Source of the DNA: CBCXVS01 sp965178525
GTDB taxonomy: Bacteria; Tectomicrobia; Entotheonellia; Entotheonellales; Entotheonellaceae
Length of the DNA: 35,021 nt
Direction: 5' to 3'
NCBI GenBank assembly: GCA_965178525.1
Contig: CBCXVS010000038.1
Location: forward strand, 1-35,021
The notes beneath the pieces are model-generated. The model saw only the letters and a program-made list of their open reading frames with translations. It was not told where the DNA came from and made no database searches. The position numbers and the translations under genes are program-made. Below are positions 1 through 8,172 of this stretch, in pieces (the stretch's first letter is position 1; each line of letters opens with the position of its first letter).

Positions 1-401
1 GAGTCAACCGCACAACGAGCCGGACCTTGATAACGGGCCTGGTATTGAAAAGCCCGCCCGAAGGGCGCTATGTCCACTTGCTTGGTATCAACTACTATAG
101 CCGCACGGTGATACGGAGTGCCGGCATGGGACTGGGCGCCCTTTTTGGCCGCGTCTGTCATCTGCCGCATCATCCTGAGCAAGGCCCGGTTGGGCACACG
201 GCGTGGGAAGTGTATCCTGCCGGGCTGCGGAGGGTATTGGAAAAGTTTGTGGCGCTCGGTGTGCCGCTTTTGATCAGCGAAAATGGCCTGGCCACAGATG
301 ATGAAGAGTTGCGCTGTGCGTTTCTCCAGAATCACCTGGCGAATTTGGCTGTCGCTATGCAAGGTGGGGCGCCTGTCATCGGCTATCTGTATTGGTCCTT
401 T
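1..401 (+). pseudogene. GH1 family beta-glycosidase, C-terminal fragment, truncated at its 3' end
   Basis: The frame is open from the left edge of the window, so the gene starts upstream. The translation shows the GH1 hallmarks: GINYYSR, then W-EVYP-GL, then LLISENGLATDD, where the Glu of ISENG (codon at 279-281) is the expected catalytic nucleophile, then GYLYWSF, the conserved aglycone-side strand near the C-terminus. In the family, GYxYWSxxDNFEW and about 40 more residues follow. Here homology stops right after YWSF (399-401). The rest of the open frame, to 692, is only the antisense of the opposing lectin-like gene. GH1 enzymes hydrolyse beta-linked glucosides or galactosides. The loss of the last segment, including the DNFEW substrate-binding motif, makes activity unlikely. 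Family assignment is firm; the exact substrate cannot be told. Confidence 0.8.
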
Positions 402-1423
402 GGCAGGCCTTTGACGGTACCTACGGAGGCGCTCCAGGCGATGTACATCACCGTTTCCGCACCATGGTTTTGCCGGTTGGCTTCTTGCTCCTGCAGATGT
501 AACTGGAAACCGTTCGCGTCGATGTCATTGACACGGCTCGTCACCGCATTCGCGTTGTTGAAGCTGCCGATGGTGGTGAACACGACCGGTGTATCCGTAA
601 AGGTTGTCTGGAACGTGACCGGCGCGAAATCTGCCGTACCGTTGCTCTGCACACTGCCGGCTTCAATATGGGTGCCATCTGGCAGCATGTAGTGGCTACG
701 CTCCATGACCAGGTAATAGACGACTTCGTACTTGTGCTGGCCATCGAGGTAATCCCATTCTTGCAGGCGTATCTCGAACCCTGTTGGCTCAACATTCCGT
801 AGGCGGATCAAGGTTTCATGTGTCCCATTTGCACTGAGGGGTTTGGCAATGACGATGGGATCCGTAAAGGGCTGAGCAAATGACACCTGCTTCCAGTCCT
901 GATTCAGCCGCATGCGACCGGTCACAAGGCGTGGTGAATGCGGGGTATTCGTCGTCCCATTGGAATCGGTGTCGTGCTGTATATCTGCCAGGTCAGGTGT
1001 CCGGGGATCTGGAAACTCACCTGGCAGCGGCGGCGGTGGCGGCGGCGGCGGCGGCGGGGTCACAGGCAGATCAGGCATATCAACCGGGATTTCATTGGAA
1101 AACTTGCTTTCCCCGCCGCTCGTCGAGACGGCTGTGACCGTAAAGAAATACCGCGTTCCCGCTTTGAGCTGTGGCAGACTATCGAGTGGATACGAGGTCT
1201 TGGTGTTGCCCGTCGGGACCACAAAATCATAGGAAAAATCCTCTGGTCCTTTTGCTGAAGACGGTCTGGCTTTTTGCCCGCCGTGGATCTTGTATCCGGA
1301 TAGAGGGGGATTCTTTTCTGGTCTGTCCCAATGCAGGGTGTCAGCGTGGGCGTGAGCAAGTAAGAAAAGACATGTAAGAAACAGTGTGAAAGATAAAACA
1401 AGTCTTGAATGTGGTGCGTCCAT
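383..1423 (-). CDS. Secreted protein: FnIII-like domain, polyproline linker, two H-lectin-like repeats; 3'-truncated
   Basis: The start at 1423 is chosen because GGAG lies 8-11 nt upstream and the product then opens with a clean signal peptide (about residues 1-27, ending AHAHA). A fibronectin-III-like domain follows (about 28-116, with SGYKI and YFFTVTAVS), then a run of ten prolines (about 123-132), and two homologous beta-rich repeats. Repeat 1 has VSFAQPFTDPIVIAKPLS and GFEIRLQEWDYLDG; repeat 2 has VTFQTTFTDTPVVFTTI and GFQLHLQE, ending YIAWSAS. This repeat resembles the H-type lectin fold and probably binds carbohydrate outside the cell. The last six or seven residues are unrelated and come from the opposite strand of the GH1 fragment, so the gene has lost its 3' end. 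Expression is possible but the product is shortened. Confidence 0.65.
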   Translation of the reverse strand: MDAPHSRLVLSFTLFLTCLFLLAHAHADTLHWDRPEKNPPLSGYKIHGGQKARPSSAKGPEDFSYDFVVPTGNTKTSYPLDSLPQLKAGTRYFFTVTAVSTSGGESKFSNEIPVDMPDLPVTPPPPPPPPPPLPGEFPDPRTPDLADIQHDTDSNGTTNTPHSPRLVTGRMRLNQDWKQVSFAQPFTDPIVIAKPLSANGTHETLIRLRNVEPTGFEIRLQEWDYLDGQHKYEVVYYLVMERSHYMLPDGTHIEAGSVQSNGTADFAPVTFQTTFTDTPVVFTTIGSFNNANAVTSRVNDIDANGFQLHLQEQEANRQNHGAETVMYIAWSASVGTVKGLPKDQYR

Positions 1424-1796
1424 ACTTTTACTCCGTATTGCATGAAAACTAGGAAGTCCGGTCACAATCGCGAGGTGTGATCGAAAACAAGGGTGTCTAT
1501 CGCCAAAAATAAGCTCGGGTATATCAGGCGTAACATCCTTGCGTGCTACCTTATCGGATAGATGATTACTAAGGTTGAGACATTGTCATATTTTCTTGAT
1601 CTATCGAAAATCGTGCGTAATCTTTGGTGGATATGGATTGACCATCACGTATATTATGGCTGAGTATCCGAGGGTTCCATACGGGTTAGGTTCTCGGGCT
1701 GGTTGCGGTGTTGATCTATCGTGATGCCGCACGGTGATGGCTTGAGAGGCAAGTTGTAGGTTTCGGTGTTCTGCATCACGACTATAGGAGAGACAC
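1424..1796. other. Intergenic region between divergent genes (lectin-like and sat/cysC)
   Basis: This 373-bp stretch separates two genes that point away from each other, so it must hold both promoters. It is more AT-rich than the flanking genes (for example around 1560-1620 and 1640-1660). I see no -35/-10 pair with acceptable spacing that I would defend, no RNA gene and no long inverted repeat. The last bases (about 1787-1793, GGAGAG) are the ribosome binding site of the downstream gene. Confidence 0.5.
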
Positions 1797-3566
1797 GTGA
1801 GTTTTACACAAGGAGGTATCCTCATCGCGCCGTACGGTGATCATCTGATTGATCTTTGTATCCCGGCAGAGGCGCTTGACGACATGAAGGCCTATGCGAG
1901 CCGATTGCCGTCTGTGCAGCTGTCGGAGCGTGCGGTGTGTGATTTGGAACTGTTGGCGACCGGGGGATTTTCCCCGTTGGACCGCTTCATGGGACAGCAG
2001 GACTACCAGCGGGTGCTGGACGAGTCGCGCCTGGCCAATGATTATCTCTTTCCTCTACCGGTGGTGTTGCCTATCGATCCGGAGCCGGCGCTTCGTTTGG
2101 ATAGCGATATCGCGCTGCGCAATACCAAAAACGAATTACTGGCGGTCATGACCGTTGAAGAGATCTATACCTGGGAGGCGGCCGAAGTCGCGCAGAAGGT
2201 CTTTGGAAGCGAGGATCTGCGCCATCCCCTCGTGGCCGAAATGCATCGTTGGGGACGTTGCAACATTGCCGGGCGCCTACAGGTCCTGCAGCTCCCTCAG
2301 CACTATGATTTCCAGGAATTGCGTCTGACGCCCGCCCAGACCCGGGCGCGGTTGGAGGGTTTTGGGCACACGAATGTGGTCGCGTTTCAGACTCGTAATC
2401 CGTTGCATCGTGTGCATGAGGAGTTGACGAAGCGTGCTGCAGATGAGGTCAACGGGGTGCTCTTACTGCACCCGGTCGTGGGCATGACCAAGCTAGGTGA
2501 CGTTGACCATTATACGCGTGTGCGAACCTATAAGGCGCTTGCCACGTCGTATTATGATCCAGACCGCATTTTGCTGGCATTACTGCCTTTAGCCATGCGG
2601 CTGGCCGGTCCGCGCGAAGCCCTATGGCATGCGATTATCCGGCGCAATTATGGCGCCAATCATCTCATCATTGGCAGAGATCATGCCAGCCCGGGTGTGG
2701 ATTCGGCTGGCAATCCATTTTACGGGCCTTATGATGCCCAAGACGCTGTCGAGCAGTATCGCGCCGAGCTTGGTGTCGGTGTGGTGCCCTTCCGTGAATT
2801 CGTCTATCTCCCGGATGACAACCGCTACGAAGAGGTGTCACGACTTCCGGCGCAGGCCCGTACGGCCTCGATTTCCGGGACGCAAGTGCGCGAGAAATAC
2901 CTCGGCACCGGTACGCCGTTACCGGCGTGGTTCACCCGTCCCGAGGTTGCCGAAATTCTGGCAGAGACATATCCGCCGCGGTATCGACAAGGGGTGTGTC
3001 TCTGGTTTACCGGGCTGAGTGGCGCTGGCAAATCCTCCACAGCGGAGGTCCTTACCGTCTTGTTACTCGAACACGGACGCCAGTGCACCGTTCTCGATGG
3101 TGATGTCGTGCGTACACATCTCTCGAAGGGCTTGGGATTTAGTCGGGAAGATCGTGATACCAACATTCGCCGCATCGGATTTGTGGCGGCGGAAATCGTT
3201 CGGCATGGTGGCATCGCCATATGCGCTGCGATCAGCCCGTACCGTGCCACGCGGCAAGATGTCCGTACCATGGTGGGGGCGGAGAATTTCATTGAAATCT
3301 TTGTCGATACGCCGTTGGCAGTCTGTGAGGAGCGCGATGCCAAGGGGATGTACGCGAAAGCGCGGCGCGGCGAAATTACCGGGTTTACAGGCATTGATGA
3401 TCCTTACGAATCGCCCCAGAATCCTGAAGTGACGCTGGATACCGTACGCTACACGGCGGAAGAGAATGCGCGTCGGTTGGTGGACTACCTGATACAGCAA
3501 GGCTTCGTCCGTCCGCAGAGCGCGACACAGACGGATGGCATGCCCTTGCGCCCCATGCCGGTGTGA
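1797..3566 (+). CDS. sat/cysC: Bifunctional sulfate adenylyltransferase / adenylylsulfate kinase
   Basis: A 589-residue cytoplasmic fusion that makes APS from sulfate and ATP and then phosphorylates it to PAPS. The ATP sulfurylase part spans about 1-390, with the nucleotide-binding motifs QTRNPLHRVHE (198-208) and GRDHASPG (293-300). The APS kinase part spans about 395-575, with the P-loop GLSGAGKSS (406-414), DGDVVR (434-439) and the following FSREDRDTNIRR segment. Length and domain order match known Sat-CysC fusions, and all key motifs are intact. The GTG start follows GGAGAG. No reductive sulfate genes (PAPS reductase, sulfite reductase) lie nearby; the following genes are glycosyltransferase and polysaccharide-export genes. 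I infer that PAPS here may feed a sulfotransferase acting on a surface glycan rather than cysteine synthesis. Confidence 0.95.
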   Translation: MSFTQGGILIAPYGDHLIDLCIPAEALDDMKAYASRLPSVQLSERAVCDLELLATGGFSPLDRFMGQQDYQRVLDESRLANDYLFPLPVVLPIDPEPALRLDSDIALRNTKNELLAVMTVEEIYTWEAAEVAQKVFGSEDLRHPLVAEMHRWGRCNIAGRLQVLQLPQHYDFQELRLTPAQTRARLEGFGHTNVVAFQTRNPLHRVHEELTKRAADEVNGVLLLHPVVGMTKLGDVDHYTRVRTYKALATSYYDPDRILLALLPLAMRLAGPREALWHAIIRRNYGANHLIIGRDHASPGVDSAGNPFYGPYDAQDAVEQYRAELGVGVVPFREFVYLPDDNRYEEVSRLPAQARTASISGTQVREKYLGTGTPLPAWFTRPEVAEILAETYPPRYRQGVCLWFTGLSGAGKSSTAEVLTVLLLEHGRQCTVLDGDVVRTHLSKGLGFSREDRDTNIRRIGFVAAEIVRHGGIAICAAISPYRATRQDVRTMVGAENFIEIFVDTPLAVCEERDAKGMYAKARRGEITGFTGIDDPYESPQNPEVTLDTVRYTAEENARRLVDYLIQQGFVRPQSATQTDGMPLRPMPV

Positions 3567-3913
3567 GGACGGTGCCGTCTCGTTTTTCTGACGTGGCGGC
3601 GTAGAGACTCGCTCGACTGTCATCTCGTATGTCGAGCGTCCCACGCCTCCTGCGGAGCTGGAACCCATGCGGGAGAGTGCGTTTGCCCATATTGATATTG
3701 ATGCGGTAGTGACACGCCTGCGGCAAGATGGGCTGTGCCTTGGCCTGCGGTTGCCGTCCGCTGGGTTGGCCTAAGTCAGTTACCCGTTTGAGCACCGCAA
3801 GGTTCACCACATCAAGGCGAGCCAAGGAAACGTCATTTGCCGTACGCCGGACTCGGCATACGCGGGCACTCGGCATGTGAGGTCTGTCGCTGTGATGTAC
3901 GAGGAGTTCAGCT
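3567..3913. other. Intergenic region between sat/cysC and the glycosyltransferase
   Basis: The 347-bp gap begins with a weak hairpin (GACG/CGTC, 3568-3579) followed by TTTTT (3583-3587), which could act as a terminator for sat/cysC but has a very short stem. The middle holds a short possible gene remnant (listed separately). The end carries GAGGAG (about 3900-3905), the ribosome binding site for the downstream gene. Nothing else stands out. Confidence 0.4.
3667..3774 (+). pseudogene. Possible remnant of an oxygenase-like gene (35 codons)
   Basis: ATG follows GGAG and opens a 35-codon frame whose DAVVTRLRQDGLCLGL segment resembles the N-terminus of phytanoyl-CoA-dioxygenase-like proteins as I remember them. 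It stops at TAA (3772-3774). The same frame then stays open to about 3970 without a convincing continuation (FEHRKVHHIKASQGN). This could be a heavily deleted gene or chance. The resemblance is weak and rests only on the short segment. Confidence 0.3.
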
Positions 3914-4882
3914 ATGATGGAACTGCCTGGTTCCAAGATCGAGCTTTCGATAATTATTCCCATCGTCAATGAGCGGGATAATTTGTGTGAACTGCAACAG
4001 CAGTTGACCCATGTCTTGACGCGGGTCGGCTATACCTACGAGATCCTCTACATTGATGATGGCAGTTCGGATGGCTCCCAAAAGCTCTGCCAGGAGTTTC
4101 TTGCGACCGATAGCCATGTGGTTCTCGTCGAATTGCGCCGGCGATTCGGGAAGGCTGCGGCCTTACAAGTCGGTTTTCAGATGGCCCAAGGGGATATTAT
4201 CATTACGATGGATGGGGATTTGCAGGATGATGCGTGCGAGATCCCGGCCTTTTTGGAAGCGCTGGAAGATGACCTCGATCTCGTGTCCGGATGGAAAAGG
4301 GACCGCCAGGATCCGTTGAGCAAAACGTTGCCGTCGCGGTTTTTCAATTTTGTTACCGCGCAATTGACGGGTATCCCATTACGCGATTTCAATTGCGGAT
4401 TTAAAGCGTACCGTCGAAACGTTGTCGAATCCCTCGATTTATATGGGGAGTTGTACCGCTATATTCCGGTGTTGGCCCACAACAAAGGCTTTCGAGTGGG
4501 TGAGATTCCGGTGGAGCATCGGCCACGCCTGCACGGCAAGTCGAAATACAGTTTTGAACGTTTCTTACGCGGCGCTTTTGATTTGCTCACCGTGCTGTTT
4601 CTGCGGAGCTTTCAACGGCGTCCATTGCATCTTTTCGGTCTCATTGTCCTGTTGATCTTTCTGACCGGTTTCACCATCAATGGCTATTTGGTGCTGAAGT
4701 GGGTTTTAGGCCTCAGTTATCTCGGCAATCGACCCTTGTTGATGCTGGGAACGCTCCTGATTACGGTTGGCATACAGGTGCTCATCTTTGGCCTGTTGGC
4801 CGAAATGATCACAGCTGCAACCTACCAACGCTCCGAGGTCGTTGAATTGATCCGGCAGGTGCATCGTCACCGGCAGGATTGA
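3914..4882 (+). CDS. DPM1/ArnC-like family 2 glycosyltransferase with C-terminal membrane anchor
   Basis: A 322-residue GT-A enzyme, complete by length. SIIIPIVNERDNL opens the nucleotide-sugar domain. DDGSSDGS (48-55) and the metal-binding MDGDLQDD (99-106) are the GT2 signatures, and the region around 165-220 (NCGFKAYRR, HGKSKYS) matches the DPM1/ArnC/GtrB group that moves a sugar from a nucleotide to polyprenyl phosphate. Two hydrophobic segments (about 230-262 and 273-302) anchor it in the inner membrane. The start is supported by GAGGAG upstream; the second codon is also ATG. It lies between a PAPS-forming enzyme and a Wza-type exporter, so it likely supplies a lipid-linked sugar for a surface polysaccharide or glycan modification. 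The sugar cannot be told from sequence. Confidence 0.9.
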   Translation: MMELPGSKIELSIIIPIVNERDNLCELQQQLTHVLTRVGYTYEILYIDDGSSDGSQKLCQEFLATDSHVVLVELRRRFGKAAALQVGFQMAQGDIIITMDGDLQDDACEIPAFLEALEDDLDLVSGWKRDRQDPLSKTLPSRFFNFVTAQLTGIPLRDFNCGFKAYRRNVVESLDLYGELYRYIPVLAHNKGFRVGEIPVEHRPRLHGKSKYSFERFLRGAFDLLTVLFLRSFQRRPLHLFGLIVLLIFLTGFTINGYLVLKWVLGLSYLGNRPLLMLGTLLITVGIQVLIFGLLAEMITAATYQRSEVVELIRQVHRHRQD

Positions 4883-4958
4883 GCGCCATGGGGGAGGTAG
4901 ATCCATTCTGTGCGCCCCGCTTACCCGGCATACCCAGGCATGATACGGACTGTGAAGC

Positions 4959-5076
4959 TCTTACCTGTCTATGAGTCTGTTGGATTTCGTATGCACATCT
5001 GATACCGCAATGCTACATCTTACCTGTCTATGAGTCTGTTGGATTTCGTATGCACATCTGATACCGCAATGCTACA
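4959..5076. repeat. Perfect 59-bp tandem duplication upstream of the export lipoprotein gene
   Basis: Positions 4959-5017 are repeated exactly at 5018-5076, with no mismatch and different bases on either side of the pair, so there are exactly two copies. It lies in the 397-bp gap (4883-5279) between the glycosyltransferase and the Wza-like gene, about 200 bp before the latter. The unit is not coding in any convincing frame. A recent duplication in a leader could copy a promoter or operator or be neutral. It could also be an assembly slip. I see nothing else in this gap. Confidence 0.95.
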
Positions 5077-5279
5077 ATTTTCAATGAATATCGCCCTGCG
5101 AGCAGCGGCTGCCAGGTCACCTATTCTGGCACTCTACCCTGGCCGGCCAAGTGCAACCGCGATATTCTATGCTGTCATAGTGTTGTGTTGCGAGCTGGTC
5201 TGGGACGTCTGCAGCGAAGGCATGCGTCATTTTCGGCCAGGGTCTCGTGCTTGCGGACCGTCTTTGAACATGTGGGATC

Positions 5280-6167
5280 ATGACTATGGTACCAAAACTG
5301 TACATTGGATTGGCTTTTGTCATGCTTATCACAGGATGCGCCTCCTACCCGCCTTTACCACCCGTGGCGCCAGAAACCCCGTTGCCGGAACCGGCCGTTG
5401 CGACGCTGCCGCCTACAGAGGAGGTGTATAAGCTGGGACCGGAAGATGAGCTCCAAATTACCGTCTACGAACATGAGGATCTGACCAAACAGGTCAAGAT
5501 CGCTCCGGATGGGGCCTTTGTCTATCCGCTCATTGGGAAAGTCGACGCCGCAGATAAGACGGTGGAAGAGCTCGTTCAGCACATGCAGACGCGGCTGGAA
5601 GCGGATTTCTTGGTTGACCCCCAGCTCTCGATCGAGGTCTCCCAATATCGGAATCGGCATGTCTATGTGCTCGGGGCTGTGCAAAAGCCAGGTGTCTATC
5701 CCTTGAAGTATAATGCGACGCTGCAAGAGATCATCTCGGAAGCGGGAGGGCGGACCGATGAGGCGGGATGGGAAGCGGTGTTGGTCCGCGCGGGGGGCAC
5801 CGATGCGGCGGGAGCCAACCCTAGCCAAGACCCCAAACGTTCCGGGGTGCGTATCGACTTGGAGAAGTTGCTTTCGGGGGAGATGGCCCAACCGATTCAA
5901 GTTCATAATGGCGACACCATCCGTATTCTTCCTGGGAAATTTGTCTATGTGAGCGGGGAAGTGAACAAGCCTGGGCGCTATCGCCTGCGGCACGACACAA
6001 CGGTTTATCGAGCCGTTATCCTGGCCGGCGGGTTCACCAAGTTTGCCGCTAAAAAGCAAGTGCGTGTCAAGCGTAAGATTGAGGGGCAGGAACAGGAATT
6101 TCGGGCCCAACTGCACGACCCCTTGCAACCTAACGATGTGATCATTGTGCCGGAAAGCGTTTTGTAA
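5280..6167 (+). CDS. Wza-type polysaccharide export outer-membrane lipoprotein
   Basis: A 295-residue protein with a lipoprotein signal (LITG|C, Cys20), a Pro-rich linker (about 25-47), a polysaccharide-export (PES) domain (about 49-130: YKLGPEDELQITVYEHEDL, then VYPLIGKVDAADKTVEEL), and two SLBB domains (about 130-215, VYVLGAVQKPGVYPL; and about 220-290, VYVSGEVNKPGRYRL). Wza-family proteins form the channel that carries capsule or exopolysaccharide across the outer membrane. The length is short compared with E. coli Wza (about 380) and fits the smaller type used with Wzx/Wzy-like systems in many Gram-negatives. The start at 5280 is tentative: ATG also occurs at 5286 and neither has a strong ribosome binding site. 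It implies that the host has an outer membrane. Confidence 0.92.
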   Translation: MTMVPKLYIGLAFVMLITGCASYPPLPPVAPETPLPEPAVATLPPTEEVYKLGPEDELQITVYEHEDLTKQVKIAPDGAFVYPLIGKVDAADKTVEELVQHMQTRLEADFLVDPQLSIEVSQYRNRHVYVLGAVQKPGVYPLKYNATLQEIISEAGGRTDEAGWEAVLVRAGGTDAAGANPSQDPKRSGVRIDLEKLLSGEMAQPIQVHNGDTIRILPGKFVYVSGEVNKPGRYRLRHDTTVYRAVILAGGFTKFAAKKQVRVKRKIEGQEQEFRAQLHDPLQPNDVIIVPESVL

Positions 6168-6253
6168 GCCGAATCCCTTGCATGCCAGGCGGACACGGTG
6201 CGCGAGAGGCCGTTGTCACTTGGCGTTTCTACTCGCCGTTGCCGCCACGTGAT

Positions 6254-6274
6254 GATGACGGATCTGCCGTCATC
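6254..6274. terminator. Hairpin downstream of the export lipoprotein gene
   Basis: GATGACGG (6254-6261) pairs perfectly with CCGTCATC (6267-6274) over a 5-nt loop, 87 bp after the stop codon of the lipoprotein gene. There is no T-run after it, so it is not a classic intrinsic terminator. It may be an RNA-processing or attenuation stem. Confidence 0.35.
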
Positions 6275-6419
6275 GCTCCGCTTCGATGTCTCTTCACACT
6301 TCTGATGCGATGACGCTTGCAGAGATCAGGTGCTGTGATGGGTATGCACGCGTGCCGCACACCAGCACGTATTCTATGATCTGCATATTCCCTCGAGCCT
6401 ATAGATGATAGAGGTGACG

Positions 6420-7953
6420 ATGCCGACTTTTGGGCGTGCTCTGCACCGAATCGGGCTTAGGCATGAAACCGGGTGGTTCGTGTTGTTCATGCTGGTTGGC
6501 ACGGCGTTGCGTTTCTACCGCTTGGATGCCCAAAGCCTGTGGGCCGATGAAGGGATACAATATTTTATTGCCAATGCCGAGAGCCTCTGGGGCGTTTTCG
6601 AGCGCGTCGAGGCTCGTACCATTCATCCGCCGTTGTCATTTCTGATCCATTATCTATTTCTTCAGATCGACAATTCCGATTTCTATCTCCGCCTGCCGAG
6701 TACATTGTTCGGCATTGGAAGCTTGCCTCTGGCCTATTGCCTGGCGAGGACATTGACGTCGAGAACCGCGGCACTCTGTACGTTGTTCGTGCTGGCGATT
6801 TCTCCGTTTCACGTATGGTATAGCCAGGAAGCGCGGATGTATGCGCCGTTGCTGTTTGTCTCGTTGCTGAGCACGCTTTTCCTGTTCCGGGCGCTGGAGC
6901 GGGGCGCCGTGGCCTGGTGGGGTGACTATATCTGTGTCACCGCGTGTGGTGTCTACATGCACATTTTTATGGGATTAACGATCGCCACCCACTGCGGCTG
7001 GGTGTTGCTCTGTCATCGACGTCACTTGGTGTGGTGTCTGAGCAGCGGGATGCTGGCCGCCCTCATCGCCTTTCCCGTCACCCTGCAGTGGTTCGGCCTC
7101 GTTCTGCGCCGCATCGCTCCAGCCAGTATGCGCAGCGGGTTTGTCACCGGCGGGGATCGGGTCAGCTCGGTCGGGTGGGAGGGAATGCCCTACACATTCT
7201 ATGTCTATGGGGCTGGTTTTTCCCTTGGGCCGACGATGACGGATCTGCATATAAACAGAAGTGTTAGACTATCTGTTGCAGTTTTTTCCCAGTATTTTTG
7301 CCGTAGGGCTCACCTGCGGCACATTGCTCGTTCTCGGCCTCCTGGTGATGCCCAAACACGGCAAGCTGTCGTCGCTGTGGTTGTGTCTGTTGGGGTTAGG
7401 CGTGCCCATTGGCGGCATGGTTCTGTTTACGATGATCTCGCGTTTTTTCACCTTCAATGTCCGCTATACGATCGCCGCCTATCCGTATTTCTGCCTCCTT
7501 CTGGGGACTGCCATCGCGTTTCTGATACGGAAACATGTGGGGCTGGGCGCCCTTGCTGTGCTTGCCCTTGTGGGTATTTCTGCCATGTCTTTTACCAATT
7601 ATTTTGGCCACCCACGCTATGCGAAAGAGGATATTCGAGCTGTGGTGACCTTTTGGCGCTCGGCGGCAACCCATGAATATTTACTGAGCGCCTCCCCTGC
7701 TGGCGGGGTGAAGGAGGTGGTCAATCGCTACCTTCATCAGGCGGAACAGACTCGTCATATTCCATTCATAGGCAAAAGGGACATTGTCGGCAAAATTCAT
7801 AACTTTTTCCAAACACATGAGACGCGTGATGCCTATATTCTTTTTGCGCGTGATTGGCAGAAGAGCCGAGAAGATGCCGTGCGCGCATCCTTTACGATTC
7901 AAGAGGAGCAGTCGTATACCGGCGTGAAAATCATGAAAATTTCGAGAAAGTAA
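6420..7953 (+). pseudogene. GT39/ArnT-like multi-membrane-span glycosyltransferase, frameshifted
   Basis: Two overlapping frames make up one protein of about 510 residues. The first frame (start chosen at 6420 because AGAGGTG precedes it) carries LWADEGIQYF, the acidic loop motif of GT-C enzymes, then HPPLSFLIHYL and ISPFHVWYSQEARMYAPLLF, all typical of GT39-like integral-membrane transferases. It loses homology after TMTDLHINRS (about 7258). The second frame resumes at about 7264 with LDYLLQFFPSIFAVG and runs to 7953 with further membrane helices and a soluble C-terminal domain. A one-base insertion near 7255-7264 accounts for the break. Such enzymes transfer sugars from polyprenyl-phosphate donors at the periplasmic face, which would fit with the ArnC-like enzyme upstream. 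It is either inactive or correct in the organism and wrong in the assembly. Confidence 0.82.
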
Positions 7954-8172
7954 TAGCCCATGCTCAATGAACTAGCCAAAGTTGTCATACACGATTATAC
8001 TACAGGCTGCGAGGCGAGATGTGAACAGGGCATAGCCCAAAAATCCATGCGGTTCGGGCGGGGGGTAGAGTCCGACCACTTTATCTTCTTCATAACGACA
8101 ACCGATGCCGGTTCCGGTGCGCCAACCCTGTAAGCCGGCAGGAGCGGTATACAACAGCCAGGAGGACAGATC

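Noticed and set aside
880..1258. Three overlapping + strand frames with poly-Ala or poly-Gly runs
   Set aside because: They are the antisense of the polyproline linker and FnIII-like domain of the lectin-like gene.
3567..3587. Intrinsic terminator after sat/cysC
   Set aside because: The T-run is good but the stem is only 4-5 bp with a very small loop; too weak to list as a terminator.
5030..5431. A 133-codon + strand frame starting inside the 59-bp duplication
   Set aside because: It overlaps the start of the lipoprotein gene in another frame and has no family features.
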